NCBI GenBank assembly: GCA_903919075.1
Contig: CAIXGR010000045.1
Coordinates: 1 to 50,313, forward strand
Length of the DNA stretch: 50,313 bases
Origin: an uncultured Bacteroidota bacterium
Lineage (GTDB): Bacteria > Bacteroidota > Bacteroidia > Chitinophagales > LD1
Direction of reading: 5' to 3'
Shown: piece by piece, positions 1 through 8,118 of the stretch
Position numbering within the stretch: the first letter of the stretch is position 1
Layout of the letters: each line of letters opens with the position of its first letter
Notes under the pieces: generated by a model
The model's input: the letters and a program-made list of their open reading frames with translations, nothing else
Databases searched by the model: none
Told to the model about the DNA's origin: nothing
Made by a program: the position numbers and the translations under genes

Positions 1-1540
1 AACATTAACCTGCTCGCAAACAATTACACAGCCAGACGCAATGACCATGGGTAATTGCTCACACACTAACACAACTTGTGGCAATAACAATGGTTCAGTA
101 ACTGCAGGTGCAATTTCAGGTGGTAATGGTTCGATTTCTTATTCATGGGTTAATTCATCAAACCATGTAGTAGGCACAACAGCCACGGTAAGCGGCCTTG
201 GAGCTGGAACATATACATTAACTGTTCGTGATAATTGTGGTTCATTAACTTGCTCGCAAACAATATCATCATCGTCAGCAATGACAATGGGTAATTGTTC
301 TCACACTAATCCTTCTTGCAGCTCAAGCTGTAATGGTGGTAATGGTAACACAGGTTCTGTAAGTGCAGGAGCGGTATCTAATGCAAGCGGCACTGTTTAC
401 TACTCTTGGACTAACTCATCAAACCATGTGGTTGGAACAACAGCAACAGTAAGCGGCCTTGGTGCAGGAACTTATACATTAACTGCACACGATAACTGCA
501 CAACTGTAACTTGCTCGCAAACATTAACAGAGCCATCGGCAATGACAATGGGTAGCTGTTCACATACAAACACAAGCTGTGGTGGTAACAATGGTTCTGT
601 AACTGCAGGCACAATTTCAGGTGCTAATGGTTCTGTATCATACTCATGGGTAAATTCATCAAACCATGTAGTAGGAACAACAGCCAAAGTAACTGGGCTT
701 TGCGCAGGCACTTATACATTAACTGTTCGTGACAATTGCGGTTCGCAAACATGCTCACAAACTATCAGCACTTCAGGTTCTATAAGCTGTTCAATAACTT
801 CACAACCTAACGGTGGTTGCGGTTCAACCGGTGGAAATCCAGAAGTAATTTATCTGGGTTATGGTCCTCAAAGCACTCAATTGGTATCTAGCGTTACCGG
901 TAACGGTCCGTTCACATACGCATGGAGTCCTTGCAGCGGGTTAAGCAGCACAACTTGTGCATCTCCGGTATTCACTCCAACATCAGGTGGTATGTATACC
1001 TTTACATTAACAGTAACTAGCCAGGGCGGGTGCACTTCTACATGTGATATTACTATCTGTGTATTAGATATCAGAGTTCCAGCAGGCCAGTGTGGTGGAA
1101 ACAACTACGGAAGCATGGTTTACTTATGTCAGGCTTCATCTTGTGGTGGTTCATCACAAACTATCAAAGTTAATGTTAACCAGGTTGCTCATTACTTGTC
1201 AGACGGTGACCAGTTAGGTTCATGCAACCAAAGCTGTAACTCTAACAAGATTGATCAGAACATAGCAGATATGACCAGCAGCGAAGCAAATTCAGGATTT
1301 GCACTGATGGTATATCCAAACCCATTCACTTCGCAATTCCACTTGTTGATAGAAAGCCAAAGCAGCGAACGTATCGATATGAGAATATTCTCAATAACAG
1401 GACAATTGATTAATCAAGCTAACGATGTGCAAGCAAACACTGAGATTAGTTTAGGCGATCAGTTCTCTGCAGGAGTTTACTTTGTAGTAGTTAACCAAGG
1501 CGAGACTAAGAAAGTTCTTCGCATGGTTAAAGCAGACTAA
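1..1540 (+). CDS. T9SS type A substrate with SprB-like repeats (5' end outside window)
   Basis: The frame is already open at base 2, so the gene starts before the window and only its last ~510 codons are seen. The first ~250 residues are three near-identical repeats rich in Cys, Gly, Ser and Thr, with the GTYTLTV...C motif typical of SprB repeats; the tail of a fourth precedes them. A PKD-like segment follows near residues 285-340 (PFTYAWSPCSG). The last ~80 residues (VYPNPFTSQF, then ITGQLI, then AGVYFVVV) form a type A T9SS sorting domain. The family is exported across the outer membrane and surface-attached or released; a role in adhesion is inference. Cys is unusually abundant, suggesting disulfide-stabilised repeats. 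A strong terminator follows the stop codon. Confidence 0.88.
   Translation, partial: TLTCSQTITQPDAMTMGNCSHTNTTCGNNNGSVTAGAISGGNGSISYSWVNSSNHVVGTTATVSGLGAGTYTLTVRDNCGSLTCSQTISSSSAMTMGNCSHTNPSCSSSCNGGNGNTGSVSAGAVSNASGTVYYSWTNSSNHVVGTTATVSGLGAGTYTLTAHDNCTTVTCSQTLTEPSAMTMGSCSHTNTSCGGNNGSVTAGTISGANGSVSYSWVNSSNHVVGTTAKVTGLCAGTYTLTVRDNCGSQTCSQTISTSGSISCSITSQPNGGCGSTGGNPEVIYLGYGPQSTQLVSSVTGNGPFTYAWSPCSGLSSTTCASPVFTPTSGGMYTFTLTVTSQGGCTSTCDITICVLDIRVPAGQCGGNNYGSMVYLCQASSCGGSSQTIKVNVNQVAHYLSDGDQLGSCNQSCNSNKIDQNIADMTSSEANSGFALMVYPNPFTSQFHLLIESQSSERIDMRIFSITGQLINQANDVQANTEISLGDQFSAGVYFVVVNQGETKKVLRMVKAD
41..770 (+). repeat. Three tandem in-frame coding repeats of 240-261 bp
   Basis: Units begin at about 41, 281 and 542, each at the codons for AMTMG. 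They are near-identical at the DNA level, for example in the stretch encoding SSNHVVGTTA. The second unit carries a 21-bp in-frame insertion. The end of another unit occupies bases 2-40, so the array continues upstream. Confidence 0.9.
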
Positions 1541-1561
1541 GCTTTCCTGACACGAAAATGC

Positions 1562-1595
1562 AAAAGCCGCTCCGGTATCCGGAGCGGCTTTTTTT
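1562..1595 (+). terminator. Intrinsic terminator
   Basis: A perfect 12-bp GC-rich stem (1564-1575 with 1579-1590), a 3-base loop and a T run follow 21 bases after the stop codon of the T9SS gene. Confidence 0.9.
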
Positions 1596-1699
1596 ATGCA
1601 GTTATTGCATCGATGGGAATTCGGATAAATAAATTATTTTAGTTGTATATGTATTTTGGATTGGATGAAACAAATACTGTAGTCTAACAATCGGAGATT

Positions 1700-2191
1700 A
1701 TGATACCAAGAATTGAAGCTGTTAGCCAGAAGAAATTGGTAGGCAAAAAGCTTGTAATGACATTTGCCAATAATGAAACTATTAAGCTTTGGCAATCGTT
1801 TATGCCGAGACGAAAGGAAATTAAAAATGTCTTGATGACTGATTTGTTTTCCATGCAAATCTATCCTCAGGCATTTGATTTTACGTTCTCTGATTTGAAT
1901 ATTGAATTTGAAAAGTGGGCAGCTGTTGAAGTTTCGGATTTTGATATAGTCCCCAGTGACATGGAGGCTTATATTATAACCGGTGGATTGTATGCAGTTT
2001 TTCATTATAAGGGGGTAAGCACCGACACCAAAATATTTGAATACATTTATGGTGTTTGGCTGCCCGCATCGGATTACTTAATAGATGATAGGCCCCATTT
2101 TGAAATACTCGGTGAAAAGTATAGAAATAGTGATCCCAATTCAGAAGAGGAAATATGGATACCAATAAAGCCAAAGCAGAAATATATATAA
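1700..2191 (+). CDS. GyrI-like / AraC effector-binding domain protein
   Basis: This 163-residue protein consists of one GyrI-like small-molecule-binding domain, the fold shared by SbmC/GyrI and the effector domains of AraC- and MerR-type regulators. The C-terminal half carries the family pattern: YGVWLPAS, then a DDRPHFEIL block, then an acidic EEEIWIPI strand. No DNA-binding helix-turn-helix is visible, so it is a stand-alone ligand-binding protein rather than a regulator by itself. The ATG is preceded by a GGAG-like stretch. It is monocistronic, with a bidirectional terminator downstream. The ligand is unknown. Confidence 0.75.
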   Translation: MIPRIEAVSQKKLVGKKLVMTFANNETIKLWQSFMPRRKEIKNVLMTDLFSMQIYPQAFDFTFSDLNIEFEKWAAVEVSDFDIVPSDMEAYIITGGLYAVFHYKGVSTDTKIFEYIYGVWLPASDYLIDDRPHFEILGEKYRNSDPNSEEEIWIPIKPKQKYI

Positions 2192-2253
2192 TTAAGATAG
2201 TCTGTGCCCGTAAAATGGGGTAGTAGTTGAGGCTTAACTTTTATCTGAAATAA

Positions 2254-2285
2254 AAAAGGGTCACAGAAATTTCTGTGACCCTTTT
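2254..2285. terminator. Bidirectional terminator
   Basis: A perfect 32-base palindrome (AAAAGGGTCACAGAAA and its complement) lies between two converging genes. It gives a T run on either strand and can terminate both. Confidence 0.9.
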
Positions 2286-2306
2286 CATATCTGCTAAAGA
2301 CATTAA

Positions 2307-2855
2307 TTAAATATCGTCATTCGAATTTTTAATGCCCATGTCTTTTAACCGGGCTTGTAATTCTTTGCGGGCAAAAAATATTCTACTCTTAACTGTACCC
2401 AGCGGCAGATCTAATTTTTCGGCTATCTCCTGATATTTAAAGCCGTTGTGATACATCATAAAAGGTTCAGTGAAATCTTTGCTTACTTCTACCATTGCCT
2501 TCTTAATATCCTCGGCTATAAAAGCACTTTCCGAGCCATTCCGCTCTACCTTTTTAGTGCTGTTAAGCAGGTATTGATTATCGGAAGTATCGGTAACTGT
2601 ATTGCGCTTTTGGTTACGCCGGTAGTTATTAATAAATATGTTTCGCATGATGGTGAACAGCCATGCTTTAATATTGGTGCCTTCGGCAAATTTTTCTTTG
2701 TTCGAAAGCGCGCGGTAAATAGTATCCTGTATCAGGTCTTCCGACTCTTCTCTGTTGCGGGTTAGGTTAAAAGCAAAAGGCCTCAGTATTCCCTCATACT
2801 GCATTATCTCTACTCCAAAATTCATTGATGGTGTCATAATACATAGTTTTATCAA
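2307..2855 (-). CDS. ECF-type RNA polymerase sigma factor
   Basis: This is a 182-residue sigma-70 family factor of ECF size. Region 2 is visible as EESEDLIQDTIYRAL followed by IKAWLFTIMRNIFINNYRR; region 4 as YQEIAEKLDLPLGTVKSRIF, a helix-turn-helix that reads the -35 element. The family redirects RNA polymerase to a small regulon. Several in-frame Met codons near the N-terminus (2855, 2837, 2825, 2804) leave the start uncertain; residues before MQYEG are probably dispensable. No anti-sigma gene is adjacent. The gene lies 252 bp downstream of a CarH-like MerR regulator on the same strand, which suggests the regulator controls it (inference). Confidence 0.92.
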   Translation of the reverse strand: MIKLCIMTPSMNFGVEIMQYEGILRPFAFNLTRNREESEDLIQDTIYRALSNKEKFAEGTNIKAWLFTIMRNIFINNYRRNQKRNTVTDTSDNQYLLNSTKKVERNGSESAFIAEDIKKAMVEVSKDFTEPFMMYHNGFKYQEIAEKLDLPLGTVKSRIFFARKELQARLKDMGIKNSNDDI

Positions 2856-3107
2856 GGTTCATAAAAGCACACACCGAATAAAAAGCGTTGAACAATTCTT
2901 TATTTTTGATATACAAAATTAATGTTTAAACTTCAATTATTCTATGTATTTGTTGAATAATTAACGTTAAAAACTTCACAGAATTGTGTGATTTTTAAGA
3001 ATTAACTTGCCCTAAGAACCATGAAAATTAGATATATACTTGATTTAAAGGAGATTATGTCAAAGTAAGGGATAAATCAAATTTTAACAATAATAGAAGT
3101 AGTAGGG

Positions 3108-3983
3108 CTAACTGATGGCTTTCATTAGGCTATTAATACAGCGCACCGGTGTAACATTGACAGGTAAGGTAGGTTGCTGCAAATCTATTTGCTTGCCACC
3201 TACTATAATTTTTTCCGACGAGAAGTTATTAGATAATTGATTAATGTATTCCTGCAATGGCATCTCTACCGGTGGTATGCAAAAATAGGTAACCAGGTAA
3301 TCGGGCTTAAAAGATTTGCGGATAAAACTAATATCATCAAACGGAAGTGAACCACCTAAATACGCCACATGATGATTATGTTGGCGAAGAATATATTCTG
3401 TAAATAATAGTACTAGCTCATGAGTTTCACCCTCAGGTAAAAACAGCGCAAATTTTTTAGTATGCTGGTTTCGTACAACATGCTGGCTTTCTATAGCGGC
3501 GCATATTTTTCTTCTTACCAGGTTTGATATAAAATGTTCCTGTGCAGGATATACCACACCGGTACTCCACAATACACCGGTGCGGGTCATAAGCGGGAAA
3601 ACAAGCTCGCTAAAGGCTTTGGCAAAGCCGTGCTGTAAAATGGCACATGAAAGAGTTTTTTCAAAACGATCTTCATCAAAGTCAATCATTGAATGTATAA
3701 GCGCATCTAAAAGAATGTTCGGCTCAGCTTGTTGTTCGGCTAGTTTTTCAACTTCCTTACATAGTGTATTTGCATCAAGACTCACAATTTTTGAAATCCG
3801 CATGCCGCTGCGGTTGAGGGTGCTAATATTGAGTATTAACTTCAGTTGGTCATCGTTATAAAAACGGATATTAGTATCGGTACGGTCGGGTTTTAAAAAA
3901 TCATACCGTTGTTCCCAAATGCGAAGCGTATGGGCTTTAACACCCGATAACGATTCAACTTCTTTTATAGAATACTGACTCAT
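3108..3983 (-). CDS. MerR family regulator with B12-binding (CarH/LitR-like) sensor domain
   Basis: Residues 1-70 form a MerR winged helix (YSIKEVESLSGVKAHTLRIW, with the RxYD recognition region). Residues ~85-160 form the helical cobalamin-cap domain, with the W-x9-EH signature of CarH-type photoreceptors (W139, E149, H150). Residues ~168-290 look like a cobalamin-binding Rossmann domain; GETHEL (E176, H178) matches the ExH motif whose His ligates cobalt, although the usual glycine two residues later is Val. In CarH, adenosylcobalamin holds a DNA-bound tetramer in the dark and light breaks it. Whether this protein uses cobalamin or light is inference. A candidate promoter lies upstream and an ECF sigma gene lies downstream. 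Confidence 0.9.
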   Translation of the reverse strand: MSQYSIKEVESLSGVKAHTLRIWEQRYDFLKPDRTDTNIRFYNDDQLKLILNISTLNRSGMRISKIVSLDANTLCKEVEKLAEQQAEPNILLDALIHSMIDFDEDRFEKTLSCAILQHGFAKAFSELVFPLMTRTGVLWSTGVVYPAQEHFISNLVRRKICAAIESQHVVRNQHTKKFALFLPEGETHELVLLFTEYILRQHNHHVAYLGGSLPFDDISFIRKSFKPDYLVTYFCIPPVEMPLQEYINQLSNNFSSEKIIVGGKQIDLQQPTLPVNVTPVRCINSLMKAIS

Positions 3984-4034
3984 TCTTTATATATAAACTA
4001 TTTTCTACATTCTTTTTTACAGAAAAGAACGGGG

Positions 4035-4067
4035 CAAAATTATTAACTCCTTTTTTTAATAAAACAA
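4035..4067 (-). promoter_or_regulatory. Candidate promoter of the MerR regulator
   Basis: Read on the reverse strand, TTG (4067-4065), 22 bases and TAATTTTG (4042-4035) match the Bacteroidota -33/-7 pattern and lie about 50 bases before the start codon. The spacing is at the long end. Confidence 0.4.
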
Positions 4068-4084
4068 TGATAAAAATAAAAAGT

Positions 4085-4648
4085 TTAAAACTTCTTCAGT
4101 TCATGGTATACCCGGTTTATAGGCAGGCCAACCACATTAAAGTAATCACCTTCAAATTTTTTAATGGCTATGGCGCCTATCCATTCCTGGCAGGCATACG
4201 AGCCAGCCTTATCAAATGGCTTAAAGCGATTGACATAAAATTCGGCCTCAGCCTGTGTTATTTCGTTAAAATAGACATTCGTAACTTCTGAAAATACAAG
4301 CTCCTTTTGTTTTGAAAGTATACAAACACCGGTAATTACCTCGTGCATTCGATTGCTTAATGTTAAAAGCATCGAAATGGCTTCTGCCGCGTCAAGTGGT
4401 TTCTCGTATACTTTTCCGCCCAGTATAACAACAGTATCGGCACCAATAACAATTTCATGGTCGGACAAACCAGGCAAAAAAGCTTTGGCTTTTTTTTGTG
4501 CAAGGTGTTGGGGTATTAATTCAATAGCTAATCCTACCGGATGTTCTTCGATTACATTTTTTGATTGTACCTCAAATTCGAAGCCGGCCATTTTCATTAA
4601 CTCGTACCGGCGGCGCGATTTTGAGGCAAGAATAATTTTTCTATCCAT
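4085..4648 (-). CDS. maf: Maf-like nucleotide pyrophosphatase
   Basis: At 187 residues the protein has the usual Maf length. It shows the N-terminal substrate loop (ASKSRRRYELMKMAGF), the GADTVV...YEKP block and a C-terminal DKAGSYACQEW segment that resembles the dTTP/UTP pyrophosphatase subgroup (YhdE type). The family hydrolyses canonical and modified nucleoside triphosphates to monophosphates and pyrophosphate, which helps to clean the nucleotide pool. The start codon abuts the stop codon of the UbiA gene upstream, so the two are almost certainly co-transcribed. It is the last gene of a four-gene reverse-strand operon. Confidence 0.93.
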   Translation of the reverse strand: MDRKIILASKSRRRYELMKMAGFEFEVQSKNVIEEHPVGLAIELIPQHLAQKKAKAFLPGLSDHEIVIGADTVVILGGKVYEKPLDAAEAISMLLTLSNRMHEVITGVCILSKQKELVFSEVTNVYFNEITQAEAEFYVNRFKPFDKAGSYACQEWIGAIAIKKFEGDYFNVVGLPINRVYHELKKF

Positions 4649-5626
4649 TTATAGATTTGTTGTTTTGCTGAATAAGTAAAATGCGGGAATGGAAAATATA
4701 CCCAGCAGCATAATAATTTTTAGAAACATACTTACCCGCGTGTAATCGCGGTTTTGTTTGGCGGTTAAAAGAAAAACAAGGGCAGCTAGTACAGGGGCTG
4801 CCACGCATATACCAAGATACAAAAACTCTTTTGTTGCTTTAACAACGTAAAAGCTTTGGATAAAATAAGCGAGGCCGGCGAGTAGTGCAAGTATAACCAT
4901 TGCAGCAATTATTTTTGCTGCAACAGCGCCGAACTGCACAGCAATAGTATTGATATCATACTCGGCATCGCCTTCTTTATCTTCAAGGTCTTTAACTATT
5001 TCGCGCGCCAATGTGGCAAGAAAAGCAAAGCCTGCATAAAATTTCATTTGCCAAAGTAAAACATTGAAAGCGTAACCGGTGTTCTCGAAAATATTTTGAG
5101 CATGGATAGCATTTAAATAAACCGCATCGAAAATAACCGGCAATACGAAAACAAATGCCGCCAGTGCTGAAATGACTAAGTTTCCGGCAAGGGGTATTTT
5201 TTTTAGAAAAGCAGAATAGAGATAGAGTAGTAGTGCACAAATAACATATAGGTAGCCAATTTTGTAATTATCAATTGTCCAACCCAAATAAAAGCCCAAT
5301 GCTATGCCGGAGAATACAAATGCGGCATGAATGTACAGCGCAGTATTTAAAGAAATGATGCCGGATGCGATGGGTCGTTCGGGTTTAAATTCTTTGTCTA
5401 ATTCAAAATCGAAATAATCGTTAATGATGTTTCCGGCCGCGGCAATTAAAACTACCGATAGTGTAAATAATATAAATTCGATATGAGTGAAAGGAACTAG
5501 TGTGCTTGAAAGTATCCCCTTATGCACCGGAACAATGATAAGGTAGTAAAAAAAAGAAATGCTTATTGCAATGATTAAAATATTCCATATCCGGATAAGA
5601 CGAAAGAAAGCTGTTACAATTTGCAT
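4649..5626 (-). CDS. UbiA family prenyltransferase
   Basis: This 325-residue integral membrane protein has about eight to nine hydrophobic segments. Both aspartate-rich motifs of the UbiA superfamily are present: NDYFDFELD near residues 65-75 and DLEDKEGDAEYD near 212-222. They bind the prenyl diphosphate through magnesium. The family moves prenyl chains onto aromatic or glycerol-phosphate acceptors; in Bacteroidota, relatives in this context are often annotated as geranylgeranylglycerol-phosphate geranylgeranyltransferase-like. The acceptor cannot be read from sequence. It lies 32 bp after the DUF2520 gene and directly before maf. Confidence 0.9.
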   Translation of the reverse strand: MQIVTAFFRLIRIWNILIIAISISFFYYLIIVPVHKGILSSTLVPFTHIEFILFTLSVVLIAAAGNIINDYFDFELDKEFKPERPIASGIISLNTALYIHAAFVFSGIALGFYLGWTIDNYKIGYLYVICALLLYLYSAFLKKIPLAGNLVISALAAFVFVLPVIFDAVYLNAIHAQNIFENTGYAFNVLLWQMKFYAGFAFLATLAREIVKDLEDKEGDAEYDINTIAVQFGAVAAKIIAAMVILALLAGLAYFIQSFYVVKATKEFLYLGICVAAPVLAALVFLLTAKQNRDYTRVSMFLKIIMLLGIFSIPAFYLFSKTTNL

Positions 5627-5658
5627 GGGTTGACGATTGCTTTTTGGGAAAGGCTTAT

Positions 5659-6426
5659 TTATTTGGCACTGTTAGATGAAATAATACTATCGGTTAATAT
5701 GAGGTATATATTTTGTAGCCGGGCATCATTGCCTAATAGCTGCACGTGCTTTTCAATAATCTGAAAATCTTTTCTGGCAGCCGGGCCTGTTTGAATTTCG
5801 GCAGGTGAATGTTTTTCGAGGCTTTCAATAAACCTGAAGATAAGTGGCTTCAAAATATCAAGCTTCATTCCATGTTCATTCAAAATACTTTCGGAAATAG
5901 TAAATAAATGATTAGTGAAGTTATTGGCAAAAACTGCTGCTACATGCACCCATTGCCTTTGTTGTTCATCTATCTGATATACTTTTTGCGAAATTGATTG
6001 CGCTAGTTCCTCAAGTTTCTCAGATGTTTTGTCGTTGTTCCCTTCAATTAGTAGTGGCACATTTTTGAAATCTACTTTAGCAGATTTAGTAAGTGTTTGC
6101 AGAGGGTAAAAGATTCCAAAATTAGATGAGGAGTTTTCAAGCAGGTTTTTTGTTTTGGTGCCAGAAGTATGAGCTACAATTTTATCGCCAATTTCGAATC
6201 CTGCGGCAATTTCGGCAATAGCATCATCTTTTACCGCTACAATATATATATCAGCGCCGGTAAGAGTTTTTAAATCGGAAGTAAACGAGGCAGCTACGGT
6301 TTTGGCTAATTCTTTTCCCGCATCATCGCTACGATTGTAGATTTGTATGATTTGGTGCCCTGCTTTTTTAAGAACAAGGGCAAGCTGAGTTGCTACATTG
6401 CCTGCACCGAGAATTGAAACTTTCAT
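5659..6426 (-). CDS. Rossmann-fold oxidoreductase with DUF2520 domain
   Basis: The N-terminus has a classical dinucleotide-binding glycine motif (SILGAGNVATQLA, residues 4-16), then VAVKDDAIAEIA, as in F420/NADP-dependent oxidoreductase-like folds. The second half (residues ~115-245, from FYPLQTLTKSA through FANNFTNHLF) is the helical DUF2520 domain. The family is related to ketopantoate and pyrroline-carboxylate reductases, but the substrate is not established. It lies 22 bp after the helical-repeat gene and 32 bp before the UbiA gene. A DUF2520-UbiA-Maf arrangement is common in Bacteroidota, usually with a KdsC-like phosphatase that is absent here. Confidence 0.85.
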   Translation of the reverse strand: MKVSILGAGNVATQLALVLKKAGHQIIQIYNRSDDAGKELAKTVAASFTSDLKTLTGADIYIVAVKDDAIAEIAAGFEIGDKIVAHTSGTKTKNLLENSSSNFGIFYPLQTLTKSAKVDFKNVPLLIEGNNDKTSEKLEELAQSISQKVYQIDEQQRQWVHVAAVFANNFTNHLFTISESILNEHGMKLDILKPLIFRFIESLEKHSPAEIQTGPAARKDFQIIEKHVQLLGNDARLQNIYLILTDSIISSNSAK

Positions 6427-6448
6427 GGGTGCTAAAATACAATTATTT

Positions 6449-7915
6449 TTATGGCCTTAACTTGCGCCTTAACCAGTCGTTGTACTTGATAATATTTTCG
6501 TTATCTAAGCTATTAGCGTCTGGTTTTAATTTAAGCAGGGCTTTGATTTTTTTCTGAATCTCTCCATCCTGCCTATAGTTAGCCGAGGCATTCATATCCT
6601 GAATTAATTGGATTACTGCAAAATCGCGTTTGAATTGTGGTTGTTTTAATAACGCGCTAAATGATTTTTTCATTTGTTCAATCCGGTAATCAAGTGTATC
6701 GGTATCGGCCGATTCAAAAGTAATGATAAGCTCACCTACTTCGGTTTTTAATTTAAATGATTTATCGGCGTTGGTATAGCCATCGCTTACATATAGGCGC
6801 ACCAAGCTTTTAAGCGCTTCTTTATAACGTTGCATGTCGTACAGTAAGGCTGCCCGGTTCAGATAAATAAAAAAATCATAGTAAGTATTTTCTTTTCGAC
6901 GCATTTCATATTCAAATTCATCAAGTGCTTTTAGTCCCTGTGGCGGATTAAGCGCTGCATAGTTCAATACCTGTAGGTTGTAATAGAAGAAAAGGTATTT
7001 TTCGTAATGCAATTTTCCGAAAGCGTGAATTTCTTCGCCCAGTAGAGCAGCATATTCCAACGACTCTTTGTACTTTTCGCTTTTATACAAGGCATTGGCG
7101 CAATAGGTAAGCATTTGCAATTTTAGCTCGTGGTTAGATTTGTCGAACCACTTCTCTTTTTCAAATTTCCGGTAGGTGTCTTTTACTAATTTTTCGAGAG
7201 CTATGTAATTGTGTTGTTGAAGAAATACCTGGCTAAGCGCACGGTAAATACGGCCTTCAAGATTTTTGCCGAAACTGGAGGTGGTTTGCTTTGAAATATC
7301 TTTAACCTTTAGCTGCAGCTTTTTAAGCAAGTCTTTATCTGATGAACCAAAATTCTGCGAAATTTTTAATTGGTAGGAGAGTGAAGCAAGAATATTATCC
7401 AGTTCGCGCAAATTGGTAACAATTACAGTATTATTTGCCCGCTTCTGTATATAAGCTGTGGGCTCTATTTCGACCAAATCAGCCGATAAGCGTATGAAAT
7501 TTGCATATACAATATCCAGCAATTCATAATTTTCAATTGAAGCTGCCAGCCGCTCAGCTTTGCGTAAATAAAACAGGCACGGCTTAAAAAGATTGCGTGA
7601 ATGGTAGATGTGAAACAGGTTAATAAACTGTAGCAGCTCATATAGTTCGTTTTTATGGGTATGAAGTAGGGATAGACTATCGCCAATATCTTCAATTAAA
7701 CGGTTTTTAAGTCGGTAATAGTTATTCTTATTTTCTAAATCATATCCTAGCTTTTTATTAGCCTTATCCTCGCTAAACTTATTTCCGGATGAGCGGATAT
7801 AATTGAATAACAACAAGTCTTTCCGCTGCTCATCTGTTGCATAGCCATAAAATAGCTTGAAATTTCTTACCTCTTCTTTGGTAAGCTTTTCTATTACTTG
7901 GTTTAGTATGTCCAT
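6449..7915 (-). CDS. Conserved hypothetical helical-repeat (TPR-like) protein
   Basis: I do not recognise a named family. The 488 residues are predicted almost entirely alpha-helical, with many Tyr, Leu and Lys/Glu-rich helices. Segments such as ALYKSEKYKESLEYAALLGE and AALLYDMQRYKEALKSLVRL look like degenerate TPR units near residues 280-370. There is no signal peptide or membrane segment, so it should be cytosolic; TPR proteins usually scaffold protein contacts. It is the first gene of the operon that runs on through the DUF2520, UbiA and maf genes. A TAnnTTTG-like -7 element (TATTTTTG, 7945-7938) lies upstream without a good -33 partner. Confidence 0.7.
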   Translation of the reverse strand: MDILNQVIEKLTKEEVRNFKLFYGYATDEQRKDLLLFNYIRSSGNKFSEDKANKKLGYDLENKNNYYRLKNRLIEDIGDSLSLLHTHKNELYELLQFINLFHIYHSRNLFKPCLFYLRKAERLAASIENYELLDIVYANFIRLSADLVEIEPTAYIQKRANNTVIVTNLRELDNILASLSYQLKISQNFGSSDKDLLKKLQLKVKDISKQTTSSFGKNLEGRIYRALSQVFLQQHNYIALEKLVKDTYRKFEKEKWFDKSNHELKLQMLTYCANALYKSEKYKESLEYAALLGEEIHAFGKLHYEKYLFFYYNLQVLNYAALNPPQGLKALDEFEYEMRRKENTYYDFFIYLNRAALLYDMQRYKEALKSLVRLYVSDGYTNADKSFKLKTEVGELIITFESADTDTLDYRIEQMKKSFSALLKQPQFKRDFAVIQLIQDMNASANYRQDGEIQKKIKALLKLKPDANSLDNENIIKYNDWLRRKLRP

Positions 7916-8081
7916 GTATTCAGTTTTAATCTATAGGCAAAAATACTACTAAAATATACTTTTGGATGTGTAAGATAAAAGTAAAATTGTTCTATGTTTT
8001 ATTTTTTGTTTCCTTAACTTTATTTTTAATTGGGTTTTGTTCGATTTAAAATATTTTATACACGTGTGGGGTTTACAGCAG

Positions 8082-8111
8082 TTGTTTAATTTGCTTCAGT
8101 TGATAATTTTA
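8082..8111 (+). promoter_or_regulatory. Candidate Bacteroidota-type promoter
   Basis: TTG (8082-8084), exactly 19 bases and TAATTTTA (8104-8111) match the -33/-7 consensus with one mismatch. The short distance to the next ATG codons favours the second ATG (8125) as the true start. Confidence 0.45.
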
Positions 8112-8118
8112 TAAAAGT

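Noticed and set aside
41-770. CRISPR-like array because of the regular repeats
   Set aside because: The repeats are 240-261 bp, in frame and coding; no 20-50-base repeats with unique spacers occur anywhere in the window.
1634-2005. A 123-codon antisense frame over the GyrI-like gene
   Set aside because: It has no start context or homology signal and overlaps the recognisable forward gene.
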